Below are positions 56,901-64,000 of a stretch of 64,000 bases of DNA, piece after piece (position 1 is the stretch's first letter; each line of letters opens with the position of its first letter). A program made the translations under genes and the position numbers. Under the pieces are notes generated by a model. It did not search any database. It was not told the origin of the DNA and was given only the letters and a program-made list of their open reading frames with translations. This DNA is from Toxoplasma gondii ME49 (Eukaryota; Apicomplexa; Conoidasida; Eucoccidiorida; Sarcocystidae), in contig NC_031476.1 in the NCBI RefSeq assembly GCF_000006565.2, forward strand, positions 3,806,458 to 3,870,457, read 5' to 3'.

Positions 56901-59900
56901 TGTGGTAAGCGCAAAACAAAGGCTTGGAAAACGAAGAAAACCCTCCTTCGAACCATAAAGAGGCTGGATGAACAGCAAGAAGTCAAAATTACATATAACA
57001 CATCGAAATAAGGAAAGCATTTGCCCGACCTTCCCGTCCTACAAACACAAGGACAGAGGAAGTCGATCCATCGCTCACCGTTGAGACAAACTTCTTTCTC
57101 TTCTCTCCTCACATTCTTCTCAAGACTGTGACAACTGGCCAGAATCATGGCTAGAAAACATAACAACAAGAAGAGATGGAAATGCATATTCATACTCGTG
57201 CTTTTCTGACACTGCTTCGCTTCATATGCACCTCAGATCGGTTGTTTCTTACCAACGCTGTATCTCAACTCTGCACGTGTATCTCCTCTGGTTTCCGCTT
57301 TCTCCTTACAACGTACGAAGCGTCGCTTCCGTCCATTCTTTTACGTTCTCTGTTTTCTTTCGGCAGATCCACGAAGCTCTGGATTGTCAGCCCGCTTCAG
57401 TAACTCCCGAGAAGGTGACCCGCTGGCTGGGGCGCCTTGACTGCATTCGCCAAGCCGGAGAGGCTTGGATGCGAAACCTTTCCGGGGACTTTATTGACTT
57501 AAAAGAGATCCAGAGGCGCAGATGTGAAGAATTAATTCGTAAGCTCGACAGGGCAAGAACGCTTCTAATCTTGGTTTTGGGCTTTTCTTTGGTAGGGCTT
57601 GTGTCGAATCGTCGATTGTGAAGGAGCAGCCGGAGGACACGAGACGAAAAGCCAGACCAAGCAGCCAAAGCTTTTCAAATATGCGTTGTAGTCATGTGTG
57701 ATGTGGGAGGTGTTTAGAGACTCTCTCTCTCGTCGAAGGAAATCGAACGAAGCCAGCAGACACAAAGCGTCTGCTGGGAACGTGAAGAGCAGGTGCTTAC
57801 GTTTTGCATGTGTCTGTCTCTAGACAAGTGTGCAGAGAGGGTGGCACACTTCAACGCCCGCATTCTCTGGGGAGCGTGCGAAACCGCCAGCGAGGTTGCG
57901 GCGCAGCTTCTTGAACCGCTTCAACACAAACACTTGGAGGAACTGCAGACAGATTTGAATGCATTAGCGTCACGAATGGAAGTAAGCACCAGAGCGAGAT
58001 GTCCACAGGACACTGCAGAGAATCTGACAACAGAAAACCGGGAAAGACAAGCGAAATGTGGTGGCGGGGTCAGGGTTGGCTTTTCTGGAGAGTACGTACT
58101 ACGAGGTGGGCTGCGGATGAATTCTTAAAGGTCTGTGTGTACCGGATTAATGTGTCTCTACTGTGTTTTTGATACCACATTGTCAGATGCATTGAGCACA
58201 GTGGCATCCCTCGTGCATTTTGAAAATCAACATCTGCCCACAATCTGTACCACTTTGGGTGTACTCTAACAGTCCAAAGGTAAGAAAATCTGCATTTCCT
58301 TTTGTCGATTATACAAGCCAAGGAATGCGTGTCATGTTCCTCGAGTCTACTTAGCTCATTGCGTATTTGCGACTCCCCCGAACAGCAGTGTTTATACAAC
58401 GTCGTTTTCGGTTCTTTTCCCTTTGTCTTGACATTCGCTTTCTTTGCAGAAAAGACAGCAAGAAGAGCACCGTGTGTGCCTTCGCCTCTTGACATTTCTC
58501 TCGCAAGTTGCGTCATTCCTCGCCTCTTTTCGGGACTCTCACCAGGTCCTGAACAGCAGCCACAGGCGTGTCGCGATGGATGCCTCCAAAGAGTTTGTCA
58601 ATGCAAATCGACGGCAAGCATCCGTCATTCTCGCTCTTCGGGAGTACGCGAGAATGTGCAAGAAACAAAGCCGCTCTAAAATTTCCCAAACCCAAGAAAG
58701 AGAGGCCAAACGACAAGCAACGTGAAAAAAGCGGAAGAAATCAAATTTGCAACTGAGTGTACTCAGCGAAAACGACACAAGCCAGAGAGACACGCTTGCC
58801 TTCAACTATACCGCCATGCCAGTGGAGTACTCCAAACCTACGTCCCAGATAAAAGTGCATATATAACTGTACCTAGATGCATGCATAGAAACAGAGATAA
58901 CCCGTAGATGCACACTTTGATAATAGAAGGGAGCTTAATCTCGAAAGATGGCGAGGTGTGTTAAGCAGTTGTTGAGTGCATGGTTCTTGGCTTGTGAGAA
59001 GTATGGCTGCGCACCTGCATCGCTGTTGAGGTTCGAGTGTTGGGAAGAAGGCAGCGGGAAGTAAGAGACTGTGAACTCTATCGCGGATGCATATACGCGA
59101 TAATCCTATGTTGGTCTGGGTTCTCGTGCTTGTCTTTAGAGAGATGAAGACAGCTGCAACTCTCGCCGACTTGGATGCACTGAAGAACAAAGCGGAGGAG
59201 GAACTGAAGACTCTGGAGGGTCTGGTTCGCGCAGGGGTGAAGCGGATCGGTTCACTTGGTCAATCCTTTCTCCCGCAAACTCAGGAAAGACGGCGAACGG
59301 AACTGGCGAAGCTGTTGGATCTGTGGAGTCTCGCGCCAGTCTCTGAGGAACAGCAGAAAAAGCATTTGGCTCTCGTAGAGGAGCGGGAGAAGAAGGAAGC
59401 AAGCCACGGAAGCGAGGCTTCTTTCGAACTTCTCGCAGATTCACAAGAGGCCGTCGGCCCTTCTTCCGCGGAAATAGGAAAACAAGAGTCGATCAGAAGT
59501 GCACAAGAGAGAGAGACAGAGGCGTCTTCTTCTCCAGCTTCTCCAGCACGCGGAAGTTTGGCAAGACAGCGGCCTCTCTCCAACACCGCGGCCAAGGCTC
59601 TCAGAGGAGGCGAGAAAAAAGCCGAAAGTGCCAACGGGAGAAAGCTAAATGTCTCTGCGACGCACGCAGGCAGCGACCGGAGATCAGGAGCCTCAAGTCT
59701 TAGCAGAGAAATGGAAAGCGCGGGTGGCGGCAAAGGCGGCGTTCACGGTGGCAGCAACGGCGATCGAGAAGAAGGCAAAAAAAGAGATAAAGTTGGAAAA
59801 CGCGAAGTTTACGAAGACGAGATCGACCTCGACAAGAACATTTGGTGATAGGAAACACTTGGTCTCGTTTGTTTCGACTGTTCACCGTCTTTAAGTGTGC

Positions 59901-62900
59901 CAAGGGAATACCGTGGCTTATCGTAGTTTCTTGTTTGTACTACCCTTCCCAACGGCACCACTCAGGATGCAGATGCCCGACTTGATCCTTCCTTGTCTGT
60001 GTTTTTCCTCTTCTTTCTCCCATTCTCTTCACGTTTTCCCGTCCATTGCGTCCTTCCATTCGATTTCTTTCTTCGTCGCCTCTGTGTCTCTTTCCATGTG
60101 GAGATCTTCCGTGATTTCGCGATTTTGCTCATATGTATCGTTCTTCCTCATTTTGTTTGTTTCTCCCGCTTTGTTCCTCTGCACTCGTCCTGCGAGTCAC
60201 TGCCTAATTCCTGCCTTCTTGCTGTCTGCGTTTCCTCTTTTATTCCCTAAATTCCCACTTATACGCCCCTCTACTTTGTCTCTACTTCCTTGTAGTCCCT
60301 CGCTGATTTCTCTCCTTTTTCTTTTCCGATGTTCTGCCCAGGACAGACTCGCGGGGTCAGGCCTACCGGCAACTGAAGTCCTTCGAGGCAATGTTGGCTT
60401 CCCTCGCTGTCCCTTCTTGTGGAAGTGTTGTTCGGGCCTCTGTATCTCCTCCCTCCCCTCGCCTTCCGCCGGATCTTTCACCTACATTGTCATCTTCTCC
60501 GCAAGCTACCCCGGACCTAATAGGCGAAAAGAAAAAACCGACGTCTGCTTCTTCTCTTCCTAATTCGTCCATAGTTTCAGCTTCTGTGCCGCACAGAAGC
60601 ATCTGCTCCAACGGACGAGGCGCCCCGAACAGAACCGCACCCGCCACGGAAGATGGAACTGTCTTGGGGAGTCCGGGAGCGGGTGCTACTCGGCAACAAG
60701 AAGTCGAAGGGAGAGAAGGAGAAAACGGACCCGTCGAAATCGTTCTCAGAGAGTCTTGGAAAGAGGGCCTCACAAGGCTGAGAACTGCATCCTTCGACTT
60801 CGTATCTCGCGCCCTTGAAGAAGTGGAAACCACTGCCACAGCACTCGGAGAGGTATCCTGGAAATATACTGTACATATCTGCACAGACATGAATAAAGGA
60901 GTACCTGTGTAGATCGACTTAGTTTTATGCGGACACTCTTGGAACCAAGTTGGCTGCGTGTGCGTATGTGCGTTCATGTCGTAGATCGAGTGATATCGAA
61001 ATAGATCGAGACAGAAAAGTATAGAGATCTGGAGAATGATTACTGAAATTTGGGGTGGATAGGAATTATCCTGGATGGAAACACGTTGTCTTGTGCCCGC
61101 ATGCATGCATATGCACGCATTTAAAGCCTGGGTCTAGTGTTTTTCTCGGTGATGAAAGGCATGAACATTAACATGCCTAGGTTCCTCTCTACTGAAATCC
61201 GTAGTATGTCCTGTCTATGTTTAATGGCCTTTGCCTGGGTGTCTTCATTCTAGCCAACAGGAGGCATAGAATACGTTTAAAAGCGAGAGAGAAGTGCTGC
61301 TCAGATGCTTGGATGATCCGTACTACTATAGTAGAACCAATAAAAAGCCCCCTCTTCCCAGTAGGTTTGGATTTGCTTCTTGTCTGTCGTCCTCTGGCAT
61401 TCGAAGATTCACAACCTTGGCAAATCCACCTTCCTTTCAAAAACAATTTGATGGTCGTTGATGTTCTTTCCGAAAAGCAAACGTTCTTCCATCCTTCCTT
61501 GCCATTTCCCGCTCTCACGCAACCGGAAACCCTTGAACACAGTCGGGTTTCCCTGGAAGCACCGCTTCGGTTTCATTTCCTGCAAGACTACCATTGTGGC
61601 TTTCTTCTCTCACCGCTGCTGCATCCTGTTTAGGCAGCATATTCGACGGCTTTGGGAGAAATGAAGAATGTGCTGACAGAGTTTGATTCGACTTCTGCAA
61701 CTGTCGCCTCCTTTTCGTTCGTCTACAAACACCGACAGCAGCAGCTGGCATCGCACTTCGCTCGTCTTGAGCGCTTCCTTCAAAGTGTGGCGGGTGCCGT
61801 GGCACAGCAGCAACGTCTCCTGGTGCAGACGGAGGTAGGCGCGGAACAGAAATCAGAGCAACAGGAGAAAAGAGAAAAACGAAAGACAGAAGAGACGTCG
61901 CAGAGGCAAAAATCGGAACATATCGATTGGAGTTGAGTCAACGAGGCGAAAGTGTGAGTACAAGAGTGACTTTTGATGTAAAGGTGACTAAACGGATCAA
62001 AGGAGTGGAGAACCCATGTTGATACGATTTCGTTCATGAAGTAAGGCGCTTTGGACTCAACAAGAGAGTCGCCTACATGGCTAGACGTGGAACTTTAAAA
62101 ACACCAGATGGGGGGAGGGAGGGGGGGGACAAACCAGGGAGTGTCAGGCCACGCGAATCGAGGGAGACACGAGACTTTTGTCTTTGGTATTTTATGACGA
62201 GGCACCTTTCAAACACTAAGAATATTACAGTCTTACGTTTTTTGGAAGCAGAGGTTTTCTGCCTGCTTGTTTCCTCCATGAAGAGAGGGGTTGTTGTAGA
62301 GTTGGTTGAGGTTGCATCGTGAGTGCTTCTCCGTTTCTCGCGCCTTCTCCGACAGGAGGAGCTTACTCTTCTTCTGCACGAAATGGTTGAGGAACAGAAC
62401 CGGTTTCAGCAGCTGCGATTAGAATCGCTCCTGAGCAATGTAGGGGGCTCCGCAGCGGCAGCTGCCTCTTCGCCTTCCCCTCCTTCCCCTTCGTCGTTGA
62501 ATTCGAAGCCGGTCGCTTCTTCCTTTGCTGTCTCCGCTCTCCGAACGAGTAGCGTACCTGGAGCCCGAGACGGGAGACTGCTACCCTCATCAGCTTCTGG
62601 GAGAGACAAAGAGGGAAGGGTGAAAGAGGCATCTGTCGCTGCTCTCGGATCCGGTGTGGAGTGTGAGGCCGTTGAAGCAGGGCCGCTTGACCGGCCAGGG
62701 GCTTCAGACGAGAGACCACCAGATGGCAGAATCGGCGGGTGTTTGATCCAACAGTTAGAGCGCAAGAGGAAACAGTTTGTTCGGGAGCAGGACCATATGA
62801 GGAAAAACGCAGAAATGAAAGTTCAGGTATATCTACGAAGGTGGGAAACGCCTGTCGAGACACCATGCACGCGGAAATAAGCAGAGAGATACTAGGGGAG

Positions 62901-64000
62901 ACGTACAGCTCGGACAGGAGTGAATGCAGAAGCACACATTTGTATGCGGCATTTGCGCGCATAGATGCAAACCTGTTGTAGGAAATGGCTGAAACACATG
63001 AACAATACAGGAACTACGAGAGACTGCAAAGTGACCGACAGTGGACTAGTACCATGAGGGAAAGATGAAAAGAAATCCGGGAGGAGAATGAAAAGAGACT
63101 GAAATTCTAGTCCTAACAACAATAGAAGGGTGTATGGGCCTAATGTCTTGCTTGTTGAAGAGGAAACCAATAAGTTTTGGTTTTTAGCTTGTTCTACAGA
63201 GCGAGCGAGAGACGACTATGTACTCCGATTCCCATGGGTCGACCAAGACCAGAGCGGTTCAAGCTAGAGTCAGAGATGAAAGTGATTTTTCCACTCATCG
63301 ACGTTTGCTAGTGCTTGGGTTCTTGAGCAGTTTGCGACTGCAATGGAATGCCAGTGTTTTTCTTTCTCCGGCTGTTCTTGAATAGTATCTATTTTCCACC
63401 GAGGGCGTTTTTCTTCCCCTTTGTCTTTCCAGTTTATTGAGCAGTCCCTGATTGCAAGCCTGCAAAAAATCCAGACTAAGATCGAGACTTTCTTTAGTTC
63501 GGCTCCTTCGATTTCGGAGAAAGAACTACAAGAAGCGAATTCAAAGAGAGATGAGTGGACAGAGGAAATCGAGAAGCGAAAGGGAGACTGGCAAGCGCGT
63601 GTCTCGGCGTGGAAAGAGAGGCTGGATTCCACAGCAACGGAGGGGCGAAAACAGATCGAAGAACATGTTTCTGGTCTCGAAGACCGAATTTCTTGGCTTT
63701 ATGGTGGGCGAGAAAAACACGCAGTGACCACTGAAATTGGGCTGCGAAGAAGACGCAGAGAAAGAAAGAATAAGAGTCAGCAGCAGCGCGAGAGGAGGAG
63801 ACAGAGAGAAGGAAGCCAAGAGGAACTTGTGATAACTTTCGGTAAACGTAAAGTAGGTTGTGAACGAGACCTGGTCTATGATTTCCTGACTGTCGAGGAC
63901 TTGTTTTATGATTTATTCCAGCGCTCGTCTGTTTATCGCACCACCTTCTGTCCGTTGTACGCGTCTTCTTTTGATGCCTCGTCTCATCATTTCGTCTCAC

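Overview
The window looks like a nuclear chromosome segment of a tissue-cyst coccidian (Apicomplexa, Sarcocystidae: the Toxoplasma, Neospora, Hammondia and Besnoitia group). Genes are split by many GT-AG introns. Proteins carry long Ser-, Glu- and Lys-rich low-complexity inserts. (TA)n microsatellites and TGCATGC motifs are common, and several genes belong to apicomplexan lineages. No bacterial, viral or transposon gene was recognised. Coordinates come from reading frames and splice-site phase only; there was no RNA evidence.

Layout, left to right: (1) <1-2709, minus: N-terminal part of a mitochondrial intermediate peptidase-like M3 metallopeptidase; the catalytic part lies off the left edge. 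(2) 5135-6684, plus: an unrecognised protein with a signal peptide-like first exon. (3) 8852-14463, minus: a membrane-anchored 3',5'-cyclic nucleotide phosphodiesterase. (4) 15.2-16.3 kb: weak minus-strand exon-like pieces. (5) 17160-23391, plus: the complete eIF2B epsilon subunit in eight exons whose phases all agree (858 aa). (6) 25930-26476, minus: a small unrecognised gene. (7) 27663-29427, plus: LSm8 with a predicted C-terminal extension. (8) 31114-33477, minus: a 787-aa secreted, Ser-rich protein in one exon. (9) 36092-36449, plus: a doubtful short terminal exon. (10) 36910-47086, minus: a large GAT domain, coiled-coil and alpha-adaptin-appendage protein of the GGA/KIC4 type, probably with VHS-like exons further upstream to 48944. 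(11) 48.9-53.9 kb: a gene-poor gap. (12) 53861 to beyond the right edge, plus: a giant coiled-coil protein in at least eleven exons.

The genes do not form an operon. They serve separate jobs: mitochondrial presequence processing, cyclic-nucleotide breakdown, translation initiation control, U6 snRNA/splicing and endocytosis. The most interesting locus is the GAT/adaptin-ear gene. Its domain order matches the divergent endocytic adaptor KIC4 reported at the Plasmodium Kelch13 compartment, the counterpart of the coccidian micropore. One of its introns holds an AT-rich insert with a broken, plastid-type tRNA-Thr(UGU), which looks like transferred apicoplast DNA. A short palindrome around TGTAYGTACA recurs across the window in exons, introns and 5' regions, including 12 bp upstream of the LSm8 start codon.
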